DNA of 64,000 bases from Croceimicrobium sp963977415 (GTDB lineage Bacteria; Bacteroidota; Bacteroidia; Flavobacteriales; Schleiferiaceae): NCBI GenBank assembly GCA_963977415.1, contig CAXBOS010000004.1, positions 62,001 to 126,000 on the forward strand, given 5' to 3'. The notes beneath the pieces are model-generated. The model was given only the letters and a program-made list of their open reading frames with translations. It was not told the DNA's origin and ran no database searches. Shown in pieces: positions 9,508 to 17,578 of this stretch; position 1 is the first letter of the stretch, and every line of letters begins with the position of its first letter. Both the position numbers and the translations under genes were made by a program.

Positions 9508-9765
9508 ATGCGTCCTGGTGCCCCCTCTATATTACCCGAAAAGGAAGATCGTAAAAAGACCAATAAAAAGGTTTTGCTTTTGCGGGATTCATTTAGCTTC
9601 CTCTTTAAATCGGCAGGTTTGATTTTGTGGTTTGTGGTTTTTTTACTGGCCTTGTTGGAGATAAAACGCTATTACAATATCGATGTGATTCCTGGCTACG
9701 ATAGTTCGGTCGATGATATTTATGGCGCGGCCCGCGGAACCTTGTCTGAACTTTTCGGAGAATAG
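9508..9765 (+). CDS. small single-pass membrane protein, unknown function
   Basis: 85 aa. A basic N-terminal half (KEDRKKTNKKVLLLRD) precedes one hydrophobic helix (about residues 37-53, AGLILWFVVFLLALLEI) and an acidic tail ending YDSSVDDIYGAARGTLSELFGE. This predicts an inner-membrane protein with its charged N-terminus in the cytoplasm. It sits 61 bases after leuS and 50 bases before the DUF3108 gene on the same strand. I do not recognise a named family; in several Bacteroidota ftsX follows leuS, but this is not FtsX. Codon use looks ordinary and the membrane topology is coherent, so I consider it a real gene. Confidence 0.6.
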   Translation: MRPGAPSILPEKEDRKKTNKKVLLLRDSFSFLFKSAGLILWFVVFLLALLEIKRYYNIDVIPGYDSSVDDIYGAARGTLSELFGE

Positions 9766-9815
9766 ATACGGTAAAGGCTGGCATTGCGTTTGTATTATTT
9801 GTAGAAAGTCACATT

Positions 9816-10625
9816 ATGAAAAGTTTACTCCTTTTATCTATAGCTGTTTTAACTTTTACCCCGCTTTCGCAAGATGAGCAGCCTCAAAATTTGGCGACTA
9901 TCGAAAGTCTCCGCAATCTAAAGTCGAATTCATTTAAAGTAGGCGAGAAATTAAGCTATACGATTAGCTATGGCTTTATCGATGCGGGTGAAGCTACCAT
10001 TAGTATTGAAAAAGTAACCAAGAAAGCTGGCAGGCCGGTATTTCATGCAGTTGGGCTAGGACGATCCGTGGGAATGACGGAGTGGTTTTTTAAAACCCGT
10101 GATCGCTATGAATCCTACATTGATACTGAGGCTATCGTACCATGGGAGTTTATTCGTGATGTAAACGAAGGCGGATATAAAATAAAGAGACACCTAATTT
10201 TTGACCAGTTACAACAAAAGGTGGTAGACAAGATGGCGCCACAAAAAGGCGAGTTTACTTTTGAGCCTTATGCGCAAGATATGTTAAGCGCCTTTTATTA
10301 TGCGCGTAGTATTAAAACCGATACCCTCCAGCCAGGAGATATGATAAGCTTTACGATGTTTTTAGATCATGAACAGTTTCCTTTTCGCTTACATTATTTA
10401 GGGAAAGAGATAGTTAAAACAGATTTCGGTAAAGTGCAATGTTTAAAATTAAGACCCAGTTTACAAGAGGGGCGCATCTTTAAAGAAAATGAAGGCATGA
10501 CAATTTATGTGAGCGACGACATAAACAAAGTGCCTGTGCTTATTGAGAGTGAACTGCTGGTGGGTAGTATTAAGGTGAAATTAGTTAAGACGGAGAACTT
10601 AATCCGCGGTTTACAGTACCGCTAA
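9816..10625 (+). CDS. DUF3108 domain secreted protein
   Basis: 269 aa with a short signal peptide (MKSLLLLSIAVLTFTPLS) and then a DUF3108 domain starting at FKVGEKLSYTISYGFIDAGEATISIE (about residues 41-66). Typical family elements follow: GLGRSVGMTEWFFKTRDRYESYID, the YAQDMLSAFYYARS element and the final strand VLIESELLVGSIKVKLV. The family is periplasmic or outer-membrane-associated and widespread in Bacteroidota; its biochemical role is not established, to my knowledge. Gene order (leuS, tiny membrane protein, this gene, tryptophan dioxygenase) does not suggest a pathway. ATG at 9816 yields the signal peptide. Confidence 0.85.
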   Translation: MKSLLLLSIAVLTFTPLSQDEQPQNLATIESLRNLKSNSFKVGEKLSYTISYGFIDAGEATISIEKVTKKAGRPVFHAVGLGRSVGMTEWFFKTRDRYESYIDTEAIVPWEFIRDVNEGGYKIKRHLIFDQLQQKVVDKMAPQKGEFTFEPYAQDMLSAFYYARSIKTDTLQPGDMISFTMFLDHEQFPFRLHYLGKEIVKTDFGKVQCLKLRPSLQEGRIFKENEGMTIYVSDDINKVPVLIESELLVGSIKVKLVKTENLIRGLQYR

Positions 10626-10641
10626 ACAAAATCTAATTAGA

Positions 10642-10649
10642 TACCTTTG
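10642..10649 (+). promoter_or_regulatory. candidate -7 box for tryptophan 2,3-dioxygenase
   Basis: TACCTTTG, matching TAnnTTTG, ends 19 bases before the ATG at 10669. No clear -33 TTG at 17-23 bases, so supported by the -7 alone. Confidence 0.35.
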
Positions 10650-10668
10650 GGCACCAAATTTTTTGATA

Positions 10669-11649
10669 ATGCCTAAGCAAGTTCAGATAAGCCCCGAAAT
10701 ACAAGAACGTTTAAACCAATTAGCCGATAAATATCAAGCTAGTGGTCAAGAACTACTAGACTTTCTCGATGGTCTTTTGTACCAAGATTATAATACCTAT
10801 TGGGATTATATTCACCTCGATACGCTTTTAAGTTTACAAAGCCCAGTAACCGATATTCCCGATGAAGAGATCTTCATTATGTATCATCAAATTACCGAGC
10901 TTTACTTTAAATTATCGCTGCATGAACTCAATCAACTAGCAGCGTCTGTTACGCCTAGTTTAGAAACTTTTAAAGTGAAATTGGGTCGCATCAATCGCTA
11001 TTTCGAGGCCTTAACTCATTCTTTTGCGGTTATGATGGACGGCATGGATCGCCATCAATTTTTGAAATTTAGAATGTCTCTTATTCCGGCTAGTGGCTTT
11101 CAATCGGTGCAATATCGTTTGATAGAGCTTTGCGCTACCGATATGGTAAACTTGGTGGATCAAGAAGTACGTCCTGCTTTTATAGCTGCGGCCAAATCGG
11201 AAGAGGAAATGTACCAGCACATTTATTGGAAAAAAGGTGCGACTATCGCCGATACAGGTGCTAAAACTTTAACGCTTAAGCAATTTGAGTTAAAATACTC
11301 CGAAAAAATCATTCGTCATGCCAAGAATTTCAGCGACAAAAATATTTGGCAACTTTATTTAAAACTAAGTCCAGAGGAGCAAGCAAACCAAGAATTAAAA
11401 GATCAAATGAGGCTTTTAGACTTGAATGTAAATGTGTTTTGGCCTTTGCAGCACTACAAAACTTCAGTGGTTTATTTAGCCCGTCGTCCCATGGATGTGC
11501 GCGCTACCGGCGGAACTAATTGGCAAAAGTATTTACCCCCTCGTTTTCAAAAACGTATTTTTTATCCCGCCCTTTGGAGCGATTTAGAAAAGGAAGAATG
11601 GGGAAAGTCATGGGTTAATCAAGTTTTAGCAGAAGTAAAAAAATCTTAA
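10669..11649 (+). CDS. kynA: tryptophan 2,3-dioxygenase
   Basis: 326 aa from the ATG at 10669; an upstream TTG two codons earlier is less plausible. The enzyme is a heme dioxygenase opening the indole ring of tryptophan to N-formylkynurenine. Diagnostic pieces are IMYHQITELYFKLSLHEL (70-87, equivalent to the HQxxELWFK motif), FLKFRMSLIPASGFQSVQYR (131-150), and WPLQHYKTSVVYL, where His262 aligns with the axial heme ligand. The substrate loop ATGGTNW (279-285) corresponds to the GTGGS/T motif. No other kynurenine genes are nearby, so the product may feed NAD synthesis or degradation elsewhere. With hmgA and hpd it makes this window notable for aromatic amino acid breakdown. Confidence 0.95.
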   Translation: MPKQVQISPEIQERLNQLADKYQASGQELLDFLDGLLYQDYNTYWDYIHLDTLLSLQSPVTDIPDEEIFIMYHQITELYFKLSLHELNQLAASVTPSLETFKVKLGRINRYFEALTHSFAVMMDGMDRHQFLKFRMSLIPASGFQSVQYRLIELCATDMVNLVDQEVRPAFIAAAKSEEEMYQHIYWKKGATIADTGAKTLTLKQFELKYSEKIIRHAKNFSDKNIWQLYLKLSPEEQANQELKDQMRLLDLNVNVFWPLQHYKTSVVYLARRPMDVRATGGTNWQKYLPPRFQKRIFYPALWSDLEKEEWGKSWVNQVLAEVKKS

Positions 11650-11679
11650 AGTTTCTATAATAATAAGTAGCTCAGCTCG

Positions 11680-11707
11680 TTTGCTTCGCAGAGCAAATGT
11701 ATATTTG
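11680..11707 (+). promoter_or_regulatory. candidate promoter for the M23 peptidase gene
   Basis: TTTG at 11680-11683, 16 bases, then TATATTTG at 11700-11707, close to the Bacteroidota TTG-N17-23-TAnnTTTG pattern. The spacer includes part of a 6-bp hairpin TTTGCT/AGCAAA. The ATG lies 30 bases downstream at 11738. Confidence 0.45.
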
Positions 11708-11737
11708 CCGCCAATTTGAAAACCTCTCAACGATAAT

Positions 11738-13057
11738 ATGAATAAAAAGCTCAAAATTGCATTAGCTTTTTTAGTGCTTATCATACCCTTGGTAATTCTA
11801 AATAATCTGGGCCTTTTCGATCGATTTGTTAAGGACGATAGCCCGACCATTCTCGAAGAAAGTCAAAAGGAAGAAGATGCAATTACTCCCATTAGTGTAA
11901 TTAAATTCGGTATCCCAGTTGACTCCTTCAACGTTGTTGAATCTATTGTGGAACGCGGTGAAAGTTTCGGGAATATCCTATTAAACTTTGGTGTGGACTA
12001 TGCCACTATTCATAAGGTAGCCACTGATTTTAAAGACGTTTTTGATGTGCGCTCTTTGCGCTCAGGAAAGCCTTACGCTCTTTTTTGTGATAAGAAAGAT
12101 ACTAATGTGGCTCGCTATATGGTTTACCAAGCTTCAGCGATTAACTATGTGGTATTTGACTTGAGCGACAGCGTAAATGTATATCGCGGGGAAGAAGAAG
12201 TTAAGGTGGTTTCCAAAGGCATTAGCGGTGTGATTAACTCTTCGCTTTACGAAAGTTTACTAGAAAAAGGTGGTTCTCCCGCCTTAGTGGTAGAGCTTTC
12301 AAAGGTCTATGCATGGACGATTGACTTCTTCCGAATTCAGCCAGGTGATTATTTTAAATTGGTTTATGAAGAGCGTTTTATCAATGACACGGTTTCAGTT
12401 GGTATAGGCCGTATTTTGGCCGCCGATTTCAATCATAATGGTCGTTCATTCTATTCTTTCTATTATGATAATGATAGTACTTATCGCGATTATTTTGATG
12501 AGAAAGGGCGATCATTACGCAAGGCCTTTTTAAAAGCACCTTTAGATTTCTTTAGAATTTCATCACGTTTTAACCGTAATCGATTTCACCCGGTTTTAAA
12601 AAGAGTTAAACCTCATTTAGGAACCGATTATGCAGCCCCTCACGGTACGCCCATAATGTCTACTGCCGATGGTGAAGTTATCGCTGCTGCTTACACACGC
12701 GGCAACGGTAATTATGTAAAAGTCCGTCATAATAGCACCTATACCACCCAGTATTTACACATGAGTAAATTCGCCAAGGGAATTAAAAAAGGTAGCCGTG
12801 TAAGACAAGGAGATGTGATTGGCTACATTGGAAGTACAGGTTTAGCAACTGGTCCACATGTTTGCTACCGCTTTTGGGTTAATGGGCAGCAGGTAGATCC
12901 TCTGCGCCAAGATCTACCCGAAGCGGAACCGATAAGCGACGATTTCATGCCTGATTTTCAAGCACAAATGCTTGAATTAAAGAAAAGGGTGGATACTTTG
13001 CCCATCCTAGATAAAAAAGATAATCCGAAGGTACAATTAGCTTCCGCTGAGGAGTAG
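11738..13057 (+). CDS. M23-family murein peptidase, membrane-anchored
   Basis: 439 aa. An N-terminal hydrophobic anchor (residues 7-22) places the protein in the periplasm. A middle region (60-280) resembles the LysM/OapA-like beta-rich part of MepM-type enzymes, and residues 284-395 form a LytM domain. Motifs: HLGTD with His293 and Asp297, YLHMSK with His341, and GPHVCYRFW with His374. The usual HxH becomes HxC (His374, Cys376), so the third zinc ligand position carries Cys; I recall this form in other Bacteroidota members, but it deserves a check. Likely a peptidoglycan DD-endopeptidase that opens cross-links for wall growth. It stops 3 bases from the convergent SDR gene. Confidence 0.88.
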   Translation: MNKKLKIALAFLVLIIPLVILNNLGLFDRFVKDDSPTILEESQKEEDAITPISVIKFGIPVDSFNVVESIVERGESFGNILLNFGVDYATIHKVATDFKDVFDVRSLRSGKPYALFCDKKDTNVARYMVYQASAINYVVFDLSDSVNVYRGEEEVKVVSKGISGVINSSLYESLLEKGGSPALVVELSKVYAWTIDFFRIQPGDYFKLVYEERFINDTVSVGIGRILAADFNHNGRSFYSFYYDNDSTYRDYFDEKGRSLRKAFLKAPLDFFRISSRFNRNRFHPVLKRVKPHLGTDYAAPHGTPIMSTADGEVIAAAYTRGNGNYVKVRHNSTYTTQYLHMSKFAKGIKKGSRVRQGDVIGYIGSTGLATGPHVCYRFWVNGQQVDPLRQDLPEAEPISDDFMPDFQAQMLELKKRVDTLPILDKKDNPKVQLASAEE

Positions 13058-13060
13058 TTT

Positions 13061-13822
13061 TTAATTTAAGTTTTTATTTACAATCGTGCTACTGGCTTGA
13101 TCGACGCTCATTACTACGAGATCGGCTATATTAACATGATAAGGTCTACTGCACACGAAGTATAAAATGTCGGCTAAATCATCTGCCTGCAAAGGCCTAA
13201 AGCCTTGATAGACTTTAGAAGCTTTCTCCGTATCTCCTTTAAAACGCACTTCACTAAATTCTGTTTCAACCATTCCTGGGTGAACCGCCCCCACTCGCAC
13301 GCCTTCTTTATTAAGGTCGATGCGTAAACCTATGGTTAGCGCATCAACTGCGTGTTTCGAAGCACAGTAAACACCACCATTAGGGTAAACTTCTTTCGCT
13401 GCAGTAGAGCCAATATTAATAATCTGGCCCTTATTTTTTATGAGGCTAGGTAATAGAGCCTTGCTTACATAGAGCAATCCTTTTACATTAATGTCTATCA
13501 TGGCATCCCAGTCGCTAATGTCTCCTTCTTGCATGGGGTCGAGTCCGTGAGCATTACCCGCATTGTTAATGAGAATGTCAATATTGGAGAATTCTTCCGG
13601 TAAGGAAGCGATGGAATTTTCTACCGCTTTCTTATTGCGCACATCAAAGTTCAGGCTATGCACATCGGTTAATTTACTTAGTTCTTCTTCTAGTGCTTGT
13701 AAGCGTTCGAGGCGTCTGCCGCAAATCACCAGTTTCAATCCTTCTTTCGCAAATCTTCGAGCGGTTGCTTGGCCAATGCCGCTAGTAGCACCGGTAATAA
13801 ATGCCGTTTTATTCATCTCCAT
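13061..13822 (-). CDS. short-chain dehydrogenase/reductase, YdfG-like
   Basis: 253 aa classical SDR. The NAD(P)-binding motif TGATSGIG is at 10-17, NNAG at 86-89, the catalytic Ser139 lies in INIGSTAAKEVYPNG, and the YCASK pair gives Tyr152 and Lys156. The arginines in CGRRLERL after beta-2 favour NADP(H). The PG motif (VHPGMVETEF) and the C-terminal stretch resemble YdfG, an NADP-dependent 3-hydroxy acid (serine/allo-threonine) dehydrogenase; substrate assignment is inference. It follows recJ on the minus strand with 12 bases between, suggesting cotranscription. Confidence 0.88.
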   Translation of the reverse strand: MEMNKTAFITGATSGIGQATARRFAKEGLKLVICGRRLERLQALEEELSKLTDVHSLNFDVRNKKAVENSIASLPEEFSNIDILINNAGNAHGLDPMQEGDISDWDAMIDINVKGLLYVSKALLPSLIKNKGQIINIGSTAAKEVYPNGGVYCASKHAVDALTIGLRIDLNKEGVRVGAVHPGMVETEFSEVRFKGDTEKASKVYQGFRPLQADDLADILYFVCSRPYHVNIADLVVMSVDQASSTIVNKNLN

Positions 13823-13834
13823 ACTTGTTTTATA

Positions 13835-15559
13835 TTAGGACAGCTCCTCACTTAATTTTAGGTCTAGTAATCTTAACTGCAAGCTAACTTTATTACGGAA
13901 AACATTTTGCTCTAAATGATAAAGAATAGAGACCTCTTTACCGGATTGGAGTTTTTCTAAATAGTGTGCCATTCCAAAGCCAATACCGTCCATTACTATG
14001 CCGGTATCAGGGTCTAAAATGCCTAACTTTAAATGTTTTTGGCCTTCACCTACAGTACGCGAGCCTTGATTTACCAATCCATCGCTACGGAAAATGGGAC
14101 TAAGGTTATCCGGCCCAAAAGGAGCGAAACGCTGAATAGTATTATAAAAACTTTGACTAAGCTCTTCTAGTTTAATTTGAAGATCATAAGTTATATTTGG
14201 TAATAATTGCTCGGGGAGAATGCTTTCAGAGACAACTGTTTCAAAATGATTTTTAAACTCTTCGTAGCGTTCTTCTTTTAAAGTCATCCCCGCCGCAGCT
14301 GGGTGTCCTCCAAATTGCTCGAGAATATGCTCGCATTTTAGTAGTGCTTGATACACATCAAAACCTGCCACGGTGCGGGCTGAGCCCGCCAGCCTATCGC
14401 CTGATTTGGTGAAAACAATGGTAGGTCGGTAGTAGTTCTCGATTAGTCGCGAAGCTACAATGCCTATTACACCCTTGTGCCAGCCTGCGTCATAAACCAC
14501 CGAGCTTTTTTTATCTTCTTCTTTAAGCCTTTGGATTTGATGCAGTGCCTCTTGAGTGATGGATTGATCAAGGCTTTTTCTTTCAGTATTATTCTTATTT
14601 ATTTCCTGGGCTATCGAATCAATTATGCTCAAATCTTGCCCCCGTAATAATTCTACCGCTTTTTTGCCATGTGCCAATCTGCCCGCTGCATTTATGCGAG
14701 GAGCGAGCATAAAAACCACATCGCTAATATCTAGCTTGCCCCCCTTGGGTTTAGCAATTTTGATCAAGGCTTCTAATCCAGGACTGGGCTCAGAATTTAT
14801 CTGTTGTAAGCCGTAATAAGTTAGAATGCGATTTTCGCCCGACATGGGTACGATGTCTGCCCCAATGCTGACGGCCAAAAGATCCAAATAAGGACGCCAA
14901 TGCTCAGCGCTTAATTCCCAATCATCACATAGGGCCTGCACTAATTTAAAGCCAACACCACAGCCGCTTAAACCTTTATAAGGGTATAAACAATCGTTTC
15001 GTTTGGGATCAAGAACGGCAGCGGCCAGGGGTAAACTGTCGCCCGGTGTATGATGATCACAAATGATAAAATCGATTCCCCGTTCCAGAGCATAATTTAC
15101 TTTGTCAATTGCTTTGATACCGCAATCGAGAGCTATAATAAGGCTAATGTTCTGCTCGGCCGCGAAATCAATTCCCGCTTGAGAAATACCGTACCCCTCT
15201 TTGTAGCGATCTGGTATATAGGTGCTTACTGCGGAATAATGTTTTTCTAAGAAAGCTGAGAAGAGCGCTACAGCCGTGGTGCCATCGACATCATAATCGC
15301 CATAAACCATTATTTTCTCTTTCGATTTTATTGCTTGGTTTATGCGTTTAATGGCCTTGTCCATATCCTTCATAAGAAAGGGGTTATGGAGATTCTGGAG
15401 TTTGGGATTAAAGAAGGCTTCTGCCTGCGAGCGATTAGAAATACCTCTTTGAAGAAGCAGGCTTAGAAATATCTCGGAAATGGGAAGCTCAGCTTTGAAG
15501 GCACCGAGTTCATTTTCGTTAGCAGGTTCTTGCGCTTTCCAGAGGTAGTCTAATGACAT
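13835..15559 (-). CDS. recJ: single-stranded-DNA-specific exonuclease RecJ
   Basis: 574 aa, usual RecJ length. DHH-family phosphoesterase that degrades ssDNA 5' to 3' in recombination and mismatch or base-excision repair. Motif I VYGDYDVDGTTA (85-96; Asp88, Asp90, Asp92), motif II ALDCG (Asp145), motif III CDHH (Asp168-His170), and a DHHA1 domain with GGHPAAAGM near residue 420 are all present. The C-terminal OB-fold region (ITYDLQIKLEELSQ onward) is intact. The gene precedes the SDR gene and is separated from the DAHP synthase gene by 67 bases. Confidence 0.96.
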   Translation of the reverse strand: MSLDYLWKAQEPANENELGAFKAELPISEIFLSLLLQRGISNRSQAEAFFNPKLQNLHNPFLMKDMDKAIKRINQAIKSKEKIMVYGDYDVDGTTAVALFSAFLEKHYSAVSTYIPDRYKEGYGISQAGIDFAAEQNISLIIALDCGIKAIDKVNYALERGIDFIICDHHTPGDSLPLAAAVLDPKRNDCLYPYKGLSGCGVGFKLVQALCDDWELSAEHWRPYLDLLAVSIGADIVPMSGENRILTYYGLQQINSEPSPGLEALIKIAKPKGGKLDISDVVFMLAPRINAAGRLAHGKKAVELLRGQDLSIIDSIAQEINKNNTERKSLDQSITQEALHQIQRLKEEDKKSSVVYDAGWHKGVIGIVASRLIENYYRPTIVFTKSGDRLAGSARTVAGFDVYQALLKCEHILEQFGGHPAAAGMTLKEERYEEFKNHFETVVSESILPEQLLPNITYDLQIKLEELSQSFYNTIQRFAPFGPDNLSPIFRSDGLVNQGSRTVGEGQKHLKLGILDPDTGIVMDGIGFGMAHYLEKLQSGKEVSILYHLEQNVFRNKVSLQLRLLDLKLSEELS

Positions 15560-15574
15560 AATTAAGATTTACGG

Positions 15575-15582
15575 CAAATTTA
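15575..15582 (-). promoter_or_regulatory. candidate -7 box for recJ
   Basis: Minus strand TAAATTTG (TAnnTTTG) ends 15 bases before the recJ ATG at 15559. No matching -33 element seen. Confidence 0.3.
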
Positions 15583-15626
15583 AACGCAATTAGAAGGAAT
15601 GAAAACTTTGGCTGTTTACTAAGTAT

Positions 15627-16721
15627 TTATACTTGTTTAGCCCCAGATTTTTTATGGCTCTTTATTTGCTCGTCGATCGAATATTTATGCAAAAGTTGAA
15701 AGACTTCGTGCACCAAACCTTCGTTGAGGTCGAGGTTTTGTCCAAAGCTCTTACGATTTTCTAAAACCTTAAACCAGCGTTTCATTTGAAAGATGGTTAC
15801 TTGATGGTCGTACTTCACGGGGCCGATGCTATTGGCTAGATCTAAGCGCTTTTTGATAAGCTTCAAAATTTCTTCATCCACTTGATCTATTTCGCCTCTT
15901 AACTTTTCTAATTGACCAATAAAGCGTTTGTCGTGAATAGCTTCTTCACGGCGTTCTAAGCCAGTGAAAATTTGGGCTAGAGCATCTGGGTGTAATTGTT
16001 GTTCGGCATCGCTTAAAGCCTTTGCGGGATTGATATGTGACTCAATCATAAAGCCATCCATACCCAGGTCTAAGGCACTTTGGCAAACTTCTGCAATAAG
16101 CTCGCGTTTGCCTGCAATATGACTGGGGTCGCAAATAACCTTTATTTCGGGAGCAAGGCGGCGCAATTCAAAAAATATCTCCCATTTCGGTTCATTTCGA
16201 AAAGGCTGACTTTGATAGGCGTAAAAACCACGATGAATCGCTGCTAACTTATTCAGTCCTACTTTTTGAAAACGCTCTAAGGCGCCTAACCAAAGTTTTA
16301 ATTCGGGATGAATGGGATTCTTAACAAAAAGCGGGATGTCAACTCCTCTAAGGGCATCGGCAATTTCTTGGACGTAAAAAGGATTTACGGTAGTACGTGC
16401 ACCAATCCATAGCATGTCTATACCAGCTTCTAGGGCTTGCTCAACATGTTTGGCATTAGCTACTTCAGTGATAACAGGCAGTTGATTTTCTACCCCTGCT
16501 TTTTTAAGCCAAGCTAAAGCGGGTTTACCAATTCCTTCAAAGGAACCGGGTTGAGTTCGTGGCTTCCAAACACCGCCTCTTAATGCACTTATTTGCTTGT
16601 TTTTAGCTAAAGCTGATGCGGTACTGCGAACCTGCTCTTCACTTTCTACACTGCAGGGCCCAGCAATTAGAAGTGGTTTTTCTTTCGCAGGAAGCCATTC
16701 CTCAATATCGCGTATAATCAT
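15627..16721 (-). CDS. bifunctional DAHP synthase / chorismate mutase (AroQ type)
   Basis: 364 aa. Residues 1-265 are a class-I DAHP synthase, first step of the shikimate pathway (PEP plus erythrose-4-phosphate): LIAGPCSVESEEQV (18-31), GGVWKPRTQPGSFEG, IGARTT, VKNPIHPE, and HRGF and CDPSHIAGKR motifs. Residues 270-350 are an all-helical AroQ chorismate mutase (EKLRGEIDQVDEEILKLIKKR), the branch enzyme towards prephenate. This synthase-mutase order is the typical Bacteroidota fusion; its mutase part is presumed to also give feedback control by the product arm. It is followed 33 bases away by a separately starting stress-protein gene upstream. Biosynthesis here contrasts with the aromatic catabolic genes elsewhere in the window. 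Confidence 0.93.
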   Translation of the reverse strand: MIIRDIEEWLPAKEKPLLIAGPCSVESEEQVRSTASALAKNKQISALRGGVWKPRTQPGSFEGIGKPALAWLKKAGVENQLPVITEVANAKHVEQALEAGIDMLWIGARTTVNPFYVQEIADALRGVDIPLFVKNPIHPELKLWLGALERFQKVGLNKLAAIHRGFYAYQSQPFRNEPKWEIFFELRRLAPEIKVICDPSHIAGKRELIAEVCQSALDLGMDGFMIESHINPAKALSDAEQQLHPDALAQIFTGLERREEAIHDKRFIGQLEKLRGEIDQVDEEILKLIKKRLDLANSIGPVKYDHQVTIFQMKRWFKVLENRKSFGQNLDLNEGLVHEVFQLLHKYSIDEQIKSHKKSGAKQV

Positions 16722-16754
16722 AGAGCTCTTTTACCTAGATATAAGCTAAAAATG

Positions 16755-17558
16755 CTATTTAGGTTCATGTAAAACCAATAATGGTAAGGTGCTATGATAG
16801 GCTAACTTGCTAGTCATGCTGCGGTGGAAAATTCCTTCGAAAAATCCATAACGCTTGTTAATCGCAGCAACTATATCAGCATTTTCTTTGGCCGCTTCTT
16901 TTACAATGGCCTTCTCTACGTTTTCCGAGCGAATAATGGTGAATTCGTGGTCTACATCCTTTAACATAGAACTGTAGAAATCGCGGGCGCCATTGGGCAC
17001 ACTATTGTCATGTTGAATATGCACAATGTCAATGGTAGCACCTAAAGTTTTGGCAAACTTAGCTAAACGTTGCAGTGGTTGTTCTTTCACTTTTGGATCT
17101 AAGTCGCTTGCAAAAACAATGCGCTTAACTTTTTCCAATTCAGCTTTAGGAGGTATGATTAGAACGGGTTTGTTAGTATTTTGTATAACTGAGGCAGCAT
17201 TGGATCCAATCAAAACCTCTTCAAGGCCGCTGGCTCCTTTTGTTCCCATAACCACTAAATCTATTTCGTTTTGTTCCGACTGATCGTGGATTAAACGAAT
17301 GGGATTACCCAAGCGAACAAGAGTTTTAAAAGCACCGCTATATTTCGCCTTTACCTTTTCAGCAAAAGAGGCCATATTCTTTTCGGCGTTTTCTTTCATC
17401 ACCTCCAAAAGAGAGGTGGTCATAGAACGATCAGAGTAGGGTAGGTCGTAGGCATGTAAAATACTTACGGTACCATTATTAAAAGCGGCCAGTTTAAAGG
17501 CAATGTCGCAAGCTTTTTCAGCGTTTTCGGAAAAGTCAGTGGGGAGTAAAATATTCAT
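16755..17558 (-). CDS. tandem universal stress protein
   Basis: 267 aa made of two Usp domains (about 1-137 and 145-267). The first has the ATP-binding signature GTKG (105-108) and GSN (118-120) with spacing typical of G-2x-G-9x-G-S/T; the second domain has a degenerate version ending RSMTSKLAYHSTLPLLVLHEP, so only the first is likely to bind nucleotide. Cytoplasmic stress-response role is inferred from the family. Lies 20 bases upstream of maeB's stop region and 33 bases before the DAHP synthase gene, all on the minus strand. Confidence 0.88.
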   Translation of the reverse strand: MNILLPTDFSENAEKACDIAFKLAAFNNGTVSILHAYDLPYSDRSMTTSLLEVMKENAEKNMASFAEKVKAKYSGAFKTLVRLGNPIRLIHDQSEQNEIDLVVMGTKGASGLEEVLIGSNAASVIQNTNKPVLIIPPKAELEKVKRIVFASDLDPKVKEQPLQRLAKFAKTLGATIDIVHIQHDNSVPNGARDFYSSMLKDVDHEFTIIRSENVEKAIVKEAAKENADIVAAINKRYGFFEGIFHRSMTSKLAYHSTLPLLVLHEPK

Positions 17559-17578
17559 TTTAAGAGGATTAGGGTCTG

